DNA of 64,000 nucleotides from Liolophura sinensis (Eukaryota > Mollusca > Polyplacophora > Chitonida > Chitonidae): positions 24,657,608 through 24,721,607 of the forward strand of contig NC_088300.1 in assembly GCF_032854445.1 (NCBI RefSeq), written 5' to 3'. This document shows, piece by piece, positions 38,801 through 47,469 of the stretch. The notes below the pieces were generated by a model. It did no database searches and was not told where the DNA came from. It saw nothing but the letters and a program-made list of their open reading frames with translations. How positions within the stretch are numbered: position 1 is the stretch's first letter; each line of letters begins with the position of its first letter. Both the position numbers and the translations under genes were made by a program.

Positions 38801-39596
38801 AGAATATTCATGCTAACACTTACATCGCTTTGTACAACAGGACACTCCATATGTGTGTAATAGCTATTTCCATCTAGCAAATTCCGACTGATATTGAAAT
38901 CGTTTCGCAAGTTCAACAAATGATCTGTGTAGTTCAGAACCGACCTTATTATCTTATAGTTGAGGGTGATTGTCGGTTCATTTGACCAAAAGTGTTACTC
39001 TCCTCACAGCCGATTGAGCCTTGACCCGTGACGTCGCGAGTTCGAACCCAGTCCAACTGATTTCGCTGAGGCTTTAGTCATGTTGGCCGTGGGGTATCTT
39101 GGGAATGGAAGTCGTTTCCCTGAGCTTCGTTCTCTTCTATCCTCTCAAAAATCCTGACAGCCGTCGTATAAGTGAAATATTCCAGTGTGAAACGTTGAAC
39201 CAAAATCAACACACCGTGTTTCGTCCAGTCATAACTGGACCTCAGCCGTGTAAGTGAAACATTGTGCGCGTTAAACTACGGATAAATGAATAAACAAACG
39301 AAAATCTAACAAATAAATAATCGTCCCTGTATATACAAGAAATTACTTTCTGATAACAGTGTAGATAAATGAAGGTTTTTGGTTTATGTTTCACAGAAAA
39401 CATATACGATTTTGACTGCAACGAGCATGGACTGGGTATCTACAAGGACCCCACGTCTTGTATTCACTTCATCATGTGTGTGCCCATGACAATATGGCAC
39501 CTTGGACCCCTCAAGATGGACTGTCCCTCGGGTACGAGATTTGACGATAATCTCAAAGTGTGTAACTATGAGTACATGATACCGTGTGATGATTAA
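23821..39596 (+). CDS. GH18 chitinase, paralog 2 (complete)
   Basis: Ten exons assemble into an 884-residue secreted chitinase: 23821-23875, 25356-25535, 29528-29690, 31120-31213, 33124-33248, 33931-34057, 35453-35638, 36101-36223, 36721-38122 and 39397-39596 (TAA). Every junction is GT-AG and phases sum correctly. Residues 1-18 form a signal peptide. The GH18 domain runs to about residue 390, with LAVGGW, the catalytic FDGMDMDWE (Glu144), MTYNYHG (Asn217), W-I-D-D-Q-x-VPY and [11 protein letters not shown] (Trp366). A linker of about 425 residues follows: a basic Gly/Lys part, a part with 14 N-glycosylation sequons, and an acidic Asp/Tyr/Ser part. A six-cysteine chitin-binding type-2 domain (819-884) ends the protein. 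Linkers this long are unusual for the family. The gene is probably active; role in cuticle, shell, gut or immunity is not shown by the sequence. Confidence 0.95.
24294..24810. repeat. Old SINE-like sequence in first coding intron
   Basis: It has a tRNA-like head (TCACCGGTTGAGCATTGTGG) and a body with AGGGGCCCATTTTGCGAAGG, and ends in a CTTGAGCACGGCCTAAAGG-like tail. It looks like one or two decayed SINEs. Confidence 0.4.
25356..25535 (+). CDS. Chitinase 2, N-terminal barrel exon
   Basis: Encodes [20 protein letters not shown] through [11 protein letters not shown]. These match the first strand (K-x-x-C-Y-F/Y-x-x-W-like) and the conserved CTH-[LI]-[IV]-[FY]-[AS]-F strand of GH18 chitinases. 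Phase 1 at both ends. Confidence 0.92.
26064..26391 (+). repeat. SINE-2 (CACT-tailed), copy 1
   Basis: Contains GTAGATCCAGGGTCAATCCT, a box B-like site, then GGTTCGGGCGGGGTGCCTTA, AGAGCGGTGGAAATCCGTCC and a CACACACTCACTC tail. It lies in the intron before chitinase 2 exon 3. Confidence 0.8.
26966..27262 (+). repeat. Decayed SINE-3-like copy
   Basis: Head-like GAGAGGACCGAAGTGCTTGC, box B-like AGGTTCGAACCTT, then GGGGCCTTGG, GTTTACTCCGGGC and AACTGACCACCATGATATGA in the same order as the SINE at 22961. Confidence 0.45.
28712..28947 (+). repeat. SINE-2, copy 2 (5'-truncated)
   Basis: Contains GGCTCGGGCGGGGCGCCTTA, AGAGCGGTGGAAATCCGTCC, GTCATATGACTGAAAAATTG and a CACTCATTCACTCACTCACT tail. The tRNA-like head is missing. 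It sits immediately before copy 3. Confidence 0.85.
28974..29340 (+). repeat. SINE-2, copy 3 (full length)
   Basis: Starts CCGGCCCGGATAGCACAGTC with tRNA-like box A, then box B-like GGTAGATCCAGGATCAATCC. The body has GAGGAAGTTGTAACTTCCTC, a perfect hairpin, and the tail is CACTCACTCACTC. This is the most intact member. Confidence 0.88.
29528..29690 (+). CDS. Chitinase 2, LAVGGW exon
   Basis: Encodes the K[10 protein letters not shown] substrate-binding strand and the helix through [10 protein letters not shown]. The donor is GTAGGT; the split CA|T codon restores His before YGFDG. Confidence 0.92.
29826..30293 (+). repeat. 95-bp tandem repeat in chitinase 2 intron 3
   Basis: Five units contain TATTTCACCGGTTAAGGGT, CCAGCTATCACACTGTTCGA and GTCGTCGCTGCTCTGG. 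The CTCTGG mark occurs at 29881, 29976, 30071, 30166 and 30261, an exact 95-bp period. Units are nearly identical, so the expansion is recent. Confidence 0.95.
31120..31213 (+). CDS. Chitinase 2, catalytic-motif exon
   Basis: Exon of 94 nt encoding [14 protein letters not shown]. All acidic residues of D-x-x-D-x-D-x-E are present, so the protein should be catalytic and not a chi-lectin. Confidence 0.95.
31484..31612 (+). repeat. SINE-1 body and tail
   Basis: GTGAAGGTCTGCAGCAGTCT, GGATGGTCGTGGATTTCCGC, CGTATAAGTGAAATATTCTT and GAGTACGGCGTTAAG lie in order. The tRNA-like head is absent. Confidence 0.8.
33124..33248 (+). CDS. Chitinase 2, barrel exon 5
   Basis: Exon of 125 nt encoding [16 protein letters not shown] and the [14 protein letters not shown] strand. 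Matches paralog exon 997-1121 in length and phase. Local base composition is more GC-rich than the flanking introns. Confidence 0.9.
33931..34057 (+). CDS. Chitinase 2, MTYN exon
   Basis: Encodes [14 protein letters not shown] and the loop ending RQHNF. Acceptor TTGAAG is weak in pyrimidines near the end but lies after a TTTTTCTTC tract. Donor GTATGT. Confidence 0.92.
34592..34940 (+). repeat. SINE-2, copy 4
   Basis: Head CCGACCCGATAGCACAGT is partly duplicated (CCGATAGCACAAAGTGG), then CAGGGTCAATCCTGGGTCGA, GGCTCGGGCGGGGCG and a CACTCACTCACTCA tail. It lies between chitinase 2 exons 6 and 7. Confidence 0.85.
34972..35092 (+). repeat. SINE-1 body and tail
   Basis: Contains TGTACGCGACAAAGTCTGCC, TGGATGGTCGTGGGCTCTGT, CCCACCATAATG and AAATATTCTTGAGCACGGCA. 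It lies tail to tail with the inverted full copy that follows. Confidence 0.75.
35096..35352 (-). repeat. SINE-1, full length
   Basis: Reverse-strand copy from the tail (CGCCGTACTCAAGAATATTT) to the tRNA-like head (GCGCTAACCGACTGAGCCAC). The strongest match to an intact family consensus on this strand. Confidence 0.87.
35453..35638 (+). CDS. Chitinase 2, insertion-domain exon
   Basis: Exon of 186 nt encoding [17 protein letters not shown] through GILAYYE, with [11 protein letters not shown] matching the GH18 GxPxYGRxF strand. Two N-terminal codons differ most from the paralog. Confidence 0.93.
36101..36223 (+). CDS. Chitinase 2, W-D-Q-PY exon
   Basis: Exon of 123 nt encoding [24 protein letters not shown] and WVGFENQDS. 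Phase 0 at both ends, as in the paralog. Confidence 0.93.
36721..38122 (+). CDS. Chitinase 2, GH18 end and giant linker exon
   Basis: Exon of 1402 nt. It starts with [20 protein letters not shown], closing the GH18 barrel. Then come about 85 basic, Gly/Lys/Ser-rich residues, about 215 residues holding 14 N-x-S/T sequons, and about 75 residues made almost only of Asp, Glu, Ser, Tyr, Trp and Gly (for example [17 protein letters not shown]). The frame stays open upstream to 36646, but the pyrimidine tract and CAACAG acceptor plus the paralog fix the exon start at 36721. Confidence 0.92.
38574..38655 (+). pseudogene. Decayed copy of the chitinase 2 linker-exon end
   Basis: GCAGAGTGTCATGATGTGGA followed by CCATCACG repeats the last codons of the linker exon (38096-38122), and the next 45 nt follow its intron start. 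The donor GGTGAGTT has become GACAAGGG, so this copy cannot splice at the same point. A pyrimidine-rich acceptor-like TTTTCGCAG precedes it. Confidence 0.55.
38995..39290 (+). repeat. Other tRNA-headed SINE copy
   Basis: The head includes GCCGATTGAGCCTTGACCCG and a canonical box B GCGAGTTCGAACCCAG. The end contains CCGTCGTATAAGTGAAATAT, shared with the SINE-1 tail. It lies in the last intron of chitinase 2. Confidence 0.55.
39397..39596 (+). CDS. Chitinase 2, chitin-binding domain exon
   Basis: Terminal exon with six cysteines (FDC, TSC, IMC, MDC, KVC, IPC) in the order of chitin-binding type-2 domains, and [15 protein letters not shown] between the third and fifth. It enters in phase 1 after TTTCACAG and stops at TAA. 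Confidence 0.94.
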
Positions 39597-39817
39597 CTCA
39601 GGAGAAAACCCTGTCTCCAGAGAATGTGGTAATAATATAGGTGTTCGTGTTTATAAATTATTGATTGTTATATGTGTATCTGTTATGGTTGGGATTATCG
39701 TTTTGTATATGGCGTAAATATCTCGTTCTTTCTCGCTCTCTCTTTCACTCACTCTTTCTCCCTCTCACGAACACTGTTGCGGAAAACATGCCGTGACGTC
39801 GTTGTTGATCTTGTGAT

Positions 39818-39823
39818 AATAAA
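39818..39823 (+). terminator. Poly(A) signal of chitinase 2
   Basis: AATAAA lies 222 nt after the stop codon, followed by GTAAATCTAAG. Good position for 3' end formation. Confidence 0.65.
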
Positions 39824-40077
39824 GTAAATCTAAGTTTTCAGATCATCAGTGCGATCGTTATTCATGTAAGAGACCTCGCTGACCGAGATACATAGGTGCT
39901 GACTAACTGCAAGTATCATACCCTTAATTGCACAATGAAGCAGTGTGATCGAATTCATCTTTCGCTGCTTCGGTCATGGCTATAAGTCAGTAGGCTTGTC
40001 AGGTACTTAGCAAATGGCGGTGGTTTCGTCTACCTACAAAACTGAGCGCCGTCATATAAATAAAAAAGTCTTGTGCT

Positions 40078-40295
40078 TGGGTTCAAAGTCGTACTTAACG
40101 ATTTTCTCAGTCAGATGCCACTAATGAAGTACCCTGCTGAAGACACAAGACATGACACCCCACTCAGTTACATTACACTTACACCGGGCCTACCAGTCAC
40201 GTTTCCCCGGTCTATAACCTCTCAGTGCTGAGCGCCAAGCGAGGTAGCAACATGTAACATTTTTAGATGTTTGATCCCAAGCCATTCATCTTCTC
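40078..40295 (-). repeat. Dispersed repeat family D, copy 2
   Basis: Contains CTGCTGAAGACACAAGACAT followed by GACACCCCACTCAGTTACA and ACACCGGGCCTACCAGTCAC, parallel to 11288-11590. Confidence 0.65.
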
Positions 40296-40527
40296 TTACA
40301 TTCCCTTTAGTTGAAAGGACGCTTTAAAAACCTGAAAAAGATAGGCCTTTCAAAGTTTATTTTCCCGACATCTGTGTACTTTGTGTTCTGGCGTGTGAAA
40401 AACAAACAAAAATTGCAACAGGAATTAAACGTATATAGAGATTTTAGCCTGTCAAACACATTGGCGTCAACTTTTGTGTTGACAATTGCTTGAGCAAAGC
40501 TTGTATACTTTTATGTCGACAATTAAT

Positions 40528-40772
40528 GGGGGCCTCAGTGGCCCAGTGGTTCGCGTGTTAGTGTAGCACAGTGACGAGTCTCTCACCAATGGGGTCGCTG
40601 TGAGTTCAAATCCAGCTCATGCTAGCTTCACATTCGTGGGAATGTCTGTCAGCAACCTGCGGACGGTCGTGGGTTTCCCCCCGGGTTCTGCTCGGTTTCT
40701 CTGCCCGTTCTATAAGTGAAATATTCTTGAGTACGGCGTAAAACACCAATCAAATAAATAAATAAATAAATA
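40528..40772 (+). repeat. SINE-1, full length
   Basis: Starts GGGGGCCTCAGTGGCCCAGT, has box B GTGAGTTCAAATCCAGCTCA and ends AAACACCAATCAAATAAATA with an (AAAT)n tail. Confidence 0.87.
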
Positions 40773-40900
40773 TAGGAAGGTCTGTCAACAACTTGCGGAT
40801 GATCATAGGTTTCCCACGGGCTGTTTCCTCCCACCATAATGCTGGTCAGCTTCGTGTAGTTGAAATATTCTGGAGTACAGCGTAATTCAAATAAATAAAC
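40773..40900 (+). repeat. Second SINE-1 body and tail
   Basis: AGGAAGGTCTGTCAACAACT, CTCCCACCATAATGCTGGTC and AATTCAAATAAATAAAC follow the first tail directly. This could be nested insertion or unequal exchange. Confidence 0.75.
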
Positions 40901-40929
40901 TGACACAATATTTACACAACACCTATACT

Positions 40930-41050
40930 GAATTGATGGTGGTCAGTTTTAGGCGTGGAGGCAACCCGATTGCCCGTGGTAAACCACCGACCCTTGGCAA
41001 ACTGCTGACAAACCTTCGCAACTCTGACGTACAGATATGCACAGTGCGCT
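40930..41050 (-). repeat. SINE-3-like tail
   Basis: GATGGTGGTCAGTTTTAGGC, GTAAACCACCGACC and GACAAACCTTCGCAACTCTG, reverse complement of the body of the SINE at 22961. Confidence 0.4.
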
Positions 41051-41585
41051 ATAGCTCGTGGCAGGCTAGTTATTGTAAACATGCCGGGCGTAACGAACAG
41101 TCAGAGCGGTGGAATGTTACAATTTTCTGCATCAAGCATTGTAAAGTTCTTCGTGCAGGAATTAAAATATGATTCACTTCAACGATGTACTATAATACTT
41201 ACTGCGAGGGCTGGGCTTTATGGGAAACTTATGTTGGTGCATCAGCTAAATACGTGGTCAAGACAGAGTTAAGACAACGGTCATTTAATTAATGGTAGAC
41301 CTCTTTTCACTCGGATTTTCATAGAATCACTAAAATCGCATACAATCCACACAGACATGTAAAACAAAGTGTTACTAGCGCTTGGTAGTGGCGTCTTTTC
41401 GGATGTAACACTGACACACGAAATGAAAATTGGGTAGGGTTTATGGGATACCATTTCTACCTTGTATTATATGTACATGTAATAATATAAATACCACCGT
41501 GCGGATTAAGACCACGGGGCACCTTTTCTCATATAAAAAGTGACTCCGGAGAATGCAACCTGAACCTACCATTTTTGTCTTGCAG

Positions 41586-41855
41586 TGAATAAGCACCACG
41601 GCACCAATTTGCCCTTAAAATACCATTGCAAAAGCAGGAATGAACAACTGGCTACTCAGCTAAGTGCATAGAATAAATATAATTACTACCTCACCTATTT
41701 GGCCTCAAAATGTCATTGCAAAGACAGGAATAAACAAATAGAATACACAGCTTAGTGCAGTGAATAAGTACACTAGTATACTATATTGTACCAGATGACT
41801 CTCAAATTGCCATCGCAAAGTACGAATGAACAACAGATTACACCGCTTATACAGA
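41586..41855. repeat. About 85-91 bp degenerate tandem triplicate
   Basis: Units start GAATAAG/GAATAAA at 41586, 41671 and 41762 and share CCATTGCAAAAGCAGGAATG-like and CAGCTTAGTGCA-like blocks. It lies immediately downstream of the GPCR stop codon and may fall in its 3'UTR. Confidence 0.55.
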
Positions 41856-41926
41856 CTCGAGTAACTTTATACGCGAAAGGTTCTCCATTCTATATAAAAC
41901 ATGATCTTGACAAACAAAAATACTTA

Positions 41927-43093
41927 TCAAGCAGTTTGAACAGGATTCCCACGCTCTTCCATCGGTTGTACTGTAAATACACTGTTGTTATCATTCTGTC
42001 TTCGTTTGGACAAACATTTACAACATTTGCACCAATTAGCCACCAATGTTCTGTTGATTAATCCGTAAATCAAAGGATTAATCCCCGCGTTGGCATAAGC
42101 AAGGCAAGTAGCAGCAAACAAATATTGCGAGTGCATTGTCATTGTGTGGGAAGTTCCATCATGCTCGATGCCGAGCAGACAAACAAATACTGGCGTCCAC
42201 ATCGCCAAGAACAGTCCTACCAGCAGCAACATCATCCTCACAACACGGAAGTCACGTTCGTCCCTCCTGCGCATGCTTGCTATGTTGTGATTCGTCACTA
42301 CCGTCAGTCTACTCACCCCGAGAATCTCGCTGGATCTCACGACATTTCTCGATCGCCAAAATTTCCTGAAAATCCGAAGGTAATTAACCACTATGAGAAA
42401 TAAGGGGATAACAAATCCCACAGCAAACAGAACCGAGGAAAACAGAAGAGGTAAATCCACAGGTCCGAGTGGCCAGACTAGCGTACAGATGTACACGTCT
42501 GAACCTCTGATCTTGAAATGGCGCGTGTCAAAATAGACTGCTAAGGGCAAAAACGAGATACAAGACATAAGCCAGGTAGTCACAAAGAAAATTTTGATCG
42601 CCCGTGGGCCAGAAAATCGAGGATGATGCCTCACAATGCGGAAATACCTCTCCACGCTGATAATGGTCATGGTCCAAATAGAGACGACTGCGCACGCACA
42701 CTGGAGGTACATCACAATGTGACACAGAAACTTGCCGAGAAGCCAGGACTCGGTGATCCGTGTGGCGGCGATCAGCGGCGCTGTCAGAACAAACAGGTTG
42801 TCAGACAACGCTAAGTTCAAGATGAAGCAATTCGTAGATCTGGTAAAACGACACTTTCGGATAATTTTGGCAATAATGGTCGTGTTGCCCAGAAAAGCTA
42901 TCAGCCACAAAATGCCAATCATTGTGGCCTCCACTGCGGGCGTCACCTGATCGGTTCGGCTGAACTCGGAAAAAAACGTAAAGTATATGCGCTGCTGGTG
43001 CCCATTTTCTTCTCCAACAAAATAGGAGCTGTTCAGTAATTCTTGCTTCTTGCGCATTTTTCCTGAAATTGTTAAAAAATATTCTCCAAACAC
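41927..43093 (-). CDS. Class A GPCR, FFAR4/GPR120-like, intronless
   Basis: A single open frame encodes 388 residues with seven hydrophobic segments. Landmarks are N70 (TM1), LSDNL with D98 (TM2), C124 and C203 for the extracellular disulfide, E148-R149-Y150 in place of DRY, MWTP with W299-P301 (TM6) and NPLIY 339-343 (TM7). Family resemblance to the long-chain fatty acid receptor FFAR4 is seen in FFSEF before TM1, TRITESWLLG after TM2, YICTLVWP in loop 2, SRLTV and DFRVVRMMLLL before TM6. R112 sits where human FFAR4 has the arginine (R99) known to bind the fatty-acid carboxylate. NSS at residues 21-23 is a possible N-glycosylation site. A second Met at residue 13 is an alternative start. Ligand is inferred, not shown; another lipid or peptide receptor remains possible. 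Confidence 0.88.
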   Translation of the reverse strand: MFGEYFLTISGKMRKKQELLNSSYFVGEENGHQQRIYFTFFSEFSRTDQVTPAVEATMIGILWLIAFLGNTTIIAKIIRKCRFTRSTNCFILNLALSDNLFVLTAPLIAATRITESWLLGKFLCHIVMYLQCACAVVSIWTMTIISVERYFRIVRHHPRFSGPRAIKIFFVTTWLMSCISFLPLAVYFDTRHFKIRGSDVYICTLVWPLGPVDLPLLFSSVLFAVGFVIPLFLIVVNYLRIFRKFWRSRNVVRSSEILGVSRLTVVTNHNIASMRRRDERDFRVVRMMLLLVGLFLAMWTPVFVCLLGIEHDGTSHTMTMHSQYLFAATCLAYANAGINPLIYGLINRTLVANWCKCCKCLSKRRQNDNNSVFTVQPMEERGNPVQTA

Positions 43094-43799
43094 GTTCAGT
43101 TGTTCGTCTCTCGGAATATCTCTTCGAAGACAACAGTGGAATCGTTGTCGTCAATACGGTTTGGGTTTTGCACTGGTGGTCCTCAGCAGCCATGCGGCAT
43201 TAGATACCGGCCGTCAATAAGCATGACTGGATAGTTCACTTCTTGGTTAATGGAAAAGCCAAGGGACGAAAAACTGGTAAAGGCGATGACAAAAATGTTG
43301 CAAGAAGGCACTCGCTCACAAATTCAAAAACAACCTTATACTGCAGGCCCCAGCGGAATGTCACTTCATTTTTCTGATACTCACAAGATACAAATAAGTT
43401 CCATCTGGATTCAAAGTTTAGACAGATATTGCATCTTGCCTAGGTATAGTGTTCATATAAAACAGAAAGTTTCAAATGATGATTTTTGCTGAATGCACAC
43501 TTTCAGTAGTCCAAACGGATTATGTTCACTGGTGTAGGCCTATTGAAGTAAATTCTCTGTCCACTGTACTTTTTCCTACTGCTGTGAAATACATCGGTAG
43601 TAATCCATGTCACTCAGCATCCGAATTAGTCTAGATGGCATCCCATGAAACTGTGACCCCAGAATAAAACTCACGACATATGGTTGCTCTTGTTCGACTT
43701 CTCTGCGCTGTGTCATTATATTACTATGACCTTATTTTATCGACTTGAGAACAACGCTTGAACGTAATGAAGACAGTTGACATATATAAGGCTACACTG

Positions 43800-43828
43800 T
43801 TCCACCTGTAGTTTCCCTACAGGTGGAA
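43800..43828. repeat. Perfect 12-bp hairpin
   Basis: TTCCACCTGTAG (43800-43811), a 5-nt spacer TTTCC, then CTACAGGTGGAA (43817-43828). The arms match completely. No gene uses it that I can see. Confidence 0.8.
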
Positions 43829-44329
43829 TAGTTAACGTTTCTACCTTATCTCTGGAAGCAGAAAAGATGGGTAATGCTTTTCTGATCAACACACATCCGG
43901 TTACTAAGCCACGCTTTACCCGATTATTAAGTCCAGCAAACCACAAACATTTGCAGTCTTCCATATTTAGTCTCTAAATCAAACGCTGACAGATCTGAGG
44001 ACACGAACTCAGCAGAACAAGGGAAACATTGTTTGTACAGTTGTGTAGTTTGCGAGACGAGACATCCTTAGTGCCGCCGTTGTTGTCATGGCTCAAGTGG
44101 ACGATACACTATCAGCACGATATTCCAAGCTGATTAATGAGGGATGTTGACCAATATCTTCCAGTGGGATTTGTACCATCTGCCTAAACCATCAGTATAA
44201 CCGGTATAACCATGGTATTCAAAGAAAAGACCACAAATAGCATAATCTGGGTTATTTAGGATGACAGGTGGAAACAGACCTAAACAGCCATAGACATTTT
44301 TTATAACGTGCTTGATAGGCCTAACTCTA

Positions 44330-44575
44330 TAAATCAACTTTACATCAGGAATCATTTACATTAGAGAAAATACGGTGTCGTGTCACTCGTAGCCAACGTC
44401 CATACGGTTGAAAGGCGAAAGAGGGTTCGGCTCACGCAGGCGGAACCAACACCGTCCTCGGGTCATAGAAATAACTCCCGGCGAATTTGTTAAAACTGAT
44501 AGCATGGCTGCGCTCTCGATTGCCTCAATGTGTGCGATTTTTCTTACTTTGAACTGCGATATCTCCATTTTGTGA
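44330..44575 (+). repeat. Direct duplication, copy 1
   Basis: Shares AATCAACTTTACATCAGGAA, GTTGAAAGGCGAAAGAGGGT, AACACCGTCCTCGGGTCATA and ATGGCTGCGCTCTCGATTGC with 45494-45742, at high identity with small indels. One extra C (CTCCCGGCG against CTCCGGCG) puts the copies in different frames. Confidence 0.85.
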
Positions 44576-45063
44576 ATGTACCACAAAAACAAAAAGGTTG
44601 GGTTTTAAAAACTAAATGTGGTATACTTTATTGGTGCAATATTTGATCTAGTGTTGCTAAAAAGGGAACTGACATTTTCAACCGTTCTTTCTTCGAATAT
44701 CATGCAGGGTAGAAACTTAAAGTAGCTCAACATAATTTAAACCTACAAATCATGAACAAATATTGGATCTTTCAAGTCTGGTGCCTAAAATTTAGACTGA
44801 ATACGCCTATCCACAGGTAAGACTACTGAAAATCCCAAACCCATTGTTTAACCATCCATGGATACACAACTGACACCGAACGTAGTGAGGCGAGGCCGAA
44901 GGTCGAGCCGAGCGAAGAGAGGTCTACAAGTGTAAGTTGAATTCATTTACCTGTCATATTTATGAGACAAGGTAAATATGGCCGTCGAACTTCCGGTTTT
45001 TATGACAGCTGCCATGTTTAAAGATCTATAGATCAGTTGATTAGCCATTGGTAATGACCCAGG

Positions 45064-45272
45064 TTAGCCATTGGTAATGACCTCTCACCAATGCGGTCGC
45101 CGTGAGTTCAAGTCCAGCTCATGCTGACTTCCTCTCCGGCCGTACGTGGGAAGGTCTGTCTGCAACCTTCGGATGGTCGTGGGTTTCCCCTGGGCTTTGC
45201 CTGGTTTCCTCCCACCATAATGCTGACCGCCTTCGTATAAGTGAAATATTCTTAAGTACGGCGTAACAGCGT
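45064..45272 (+). repeat. SINE-1, head partly missing
   Basis: Begins at the block before box B (CTCACCAATGCGGTCGCCGT), then GAGTTCAAGTCCAGCTCATG and the whole body to CTTAAGTACGGCGTAAC. Confidence 0.85.
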
Positions 45273-45493
45273 CGAGGTATCCTGGCAATCACGTGCAAGT
45301 CAGCAATCGGCTCAGTCTGTATACCATAACTACAACGGACTTTCAGTTTCACATGGCTCCGTTGAAAGTAAACTGATGCTTTTGGAATGGAAAGTTTTAC
45401 TAGATATATTTTACACAGTATTTATTAGTCACAGAGGAAATGCTCTTTCTGTTTGTTACGATAAAGCCATAAGGTGTACATACAGAACTCTTA

Positions 45494-45742
45494 TCTCATT
45501 GAATCAACTTTACATCAGGAATCCATACAAGGTCATGGGATGTTAGAGAAGAAACGATGTCGTGCCAACGTCCATACGGTTGAAAGGCGAAAGAGGGTTC
45601 GGCTCACGCAGGCGGGACCAACACCGTCCTCGGGTCATAGAAATAACTCCGGCGAATTCGTTAAAACTGATAGCATGGCTGCGCTCTCGATTGCCTCAAT
45701 GTGCGCGATTTTACTTACTTTGAACTGCGATATCTCCTGTGT
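45494..45742 (+). repeat. Direct duplication, copy 2
   Basis: Second copy of the 44330-44575 unit, about 1.17 kb downstream. A short open frame here (ATGGCTGCGCTCTCG on) starts with a hydrophobic stretch, MAALSIASMCAILLTLNC, but has no support beyond that. Confidence 0.85.
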
Positions 45743-46576
45743 GGTATTTGTAGAAAAGGTGAAAATAAATTCAAGCGCAAAGCGTGAGCTAAAACTATCT
45801 AATTATGTCTAAATTGTGCCTGTGCATGGTTTACTTAGCAAAGATGAGATAAGGCGTGCACGTAAGCTTTAATTAGGACTGATATCACAGATACGAAATG
45901 TTTAGATCAATCAATGAACTGGTATGTATGCATGCAGTGTCCCTGTACCTGGTCTGCCCTGTCAGGATTGACTATTGGCATGATCACAGGACAGAGGTGT
46001 GTCGCATATAATCTGCACTAAAAAAAAACCGCTCTCCATTTCTTCTGGGGGAGGGCTAATCCTCCGGTGAGGGGTGCTAGTTATGTGTCGTTCCTAGTGG
46101 CCATTTCTTCTAGGACTTTTAGAAATTTGATTGATATTTCCTCATTTTCAAGCCTTCAAGGAAATTTGGAGATCACAGTGTACTATTATTGTACAATCGT
46201 AATGCATCGCGGCAAATATTTTAGGTGGCTAGCAATTAGCTCAGTAACGCCTAAAATGTTGTGAAGAAGTTAAAATTACATACAGTTAAATGGACTTACA
46301 TGAAAGCATCGAGCCTAATTTTAAGTCGAAATGGAACTAACTAGAACATAATGGGTGTATTTGATTTCTTGATGTTTTACTTAAAGTCCAAATATACTGT
46401 ATATTGCAATCGCGGCACTGGATCTAGCATGAAGCGTATAGCTGAAATAAACCGTTAATATTTCCATCGCATGTTAATTCAATGGGAAACTTACACGGGT
46501 TACTGGCTATTTGGTGCGCATGCGTACTAGACAGGGTCCTCGACTGTTGCATATGATACAGTTTCAGACAAATGTC

Positions 46577-46655
46577 CCGGTTTTCTCCCGTCATAATGCT
46601 GGCCATTGTGGTGGTCAACAACTTTCGGCACAGCATAAAAATCAATTCAATAAAT
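46577..46655 (+). repeat. SINE-1 tail fragment
   Basis: CCCGTCATAATGCTGGCCAT, GGCACAGCATAAAAATCAAT and AATAAATAAATC. Confidence 0.6.
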
Positions 46656-47469
46656 AAATCAAACACACCCATTATATAATCGGTATATATAATATACATG
46701 TATTTTATTTTATGACAACTTGCTTTCATCTCCTGCTTCCTGTTCCTTTTATTTTTCTTTTTGTTTGCTTAATTTTAGGAGGAAAATACATTACAGATTT
46801 TGAAATCAAGTAACAAATAATTATCTATTAGAAGCAACTATAACTTAATAAAACCTTTTTGAAGTGTATACATGTATCTGGTTTATGTTCACATGGTCGG
46901 CATGATCAGAGGTTGCAATGTTCTCACTATAAACTCTTTTGTTTAATGCACAGGCTTATGTTTTGCACCTGCAACGAATTTATGTGGTACCTCTTGTTAA
47001 ATTTGTTTTAAACTAATTATGCAATTGTTTTTTTGTGCCGTACTTAAAAATTTGTTCACTTACATGATGTTGGTCAATCTTAAGGGTATATGAGACCAGA
47101 TACAGAAGACTTTTACAGGTTTTGCAACACATTCTTCAGTTTTATTTATATAGTTCCCGTATGCTCTCTGTATCTAAAAACATTAATGTGCAAATTAAGG
47201 ATATCACAGTTTCCTGTTAGAGCTACAAACATTGACAGTAATCACCGTTGATGTATAAGGCTATAAGCCAGAAAAGAGTATCAGCCACACAAGTTTAAGG
47301 TATAAAACAATCCATACTGATAAGTATAGGAGCTAGTAGTTTAACATGGGTGTTACCAGTATGAGGTCACAGCCTGCAACAAATTCTTATTGCAAAGCAA
47401 AAAATCTATGTTTTCACTAGGTTTATATCATGTGATGCATTCACTAGAATTCTAGCATCACATTTCAAT

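Larger units (their letters stand above)
39824..41926. other. Intergenic stretch between chitinase 2 and the GPCR gene
   Basis: No gene was recognised. It holds a family D repeat (40078-40295), a SINE-1 with a second tail fragment (40528-40900), an inverted SINE-3 tail (40930-41050) and a degenerate tandem triplicate (41586-41855). Confidence 0.6.

Noticed and set aside
42125-42950. Four open frames of 63-92 codons on the + strand
   Set aside because: Antisense to the GPCR gene.
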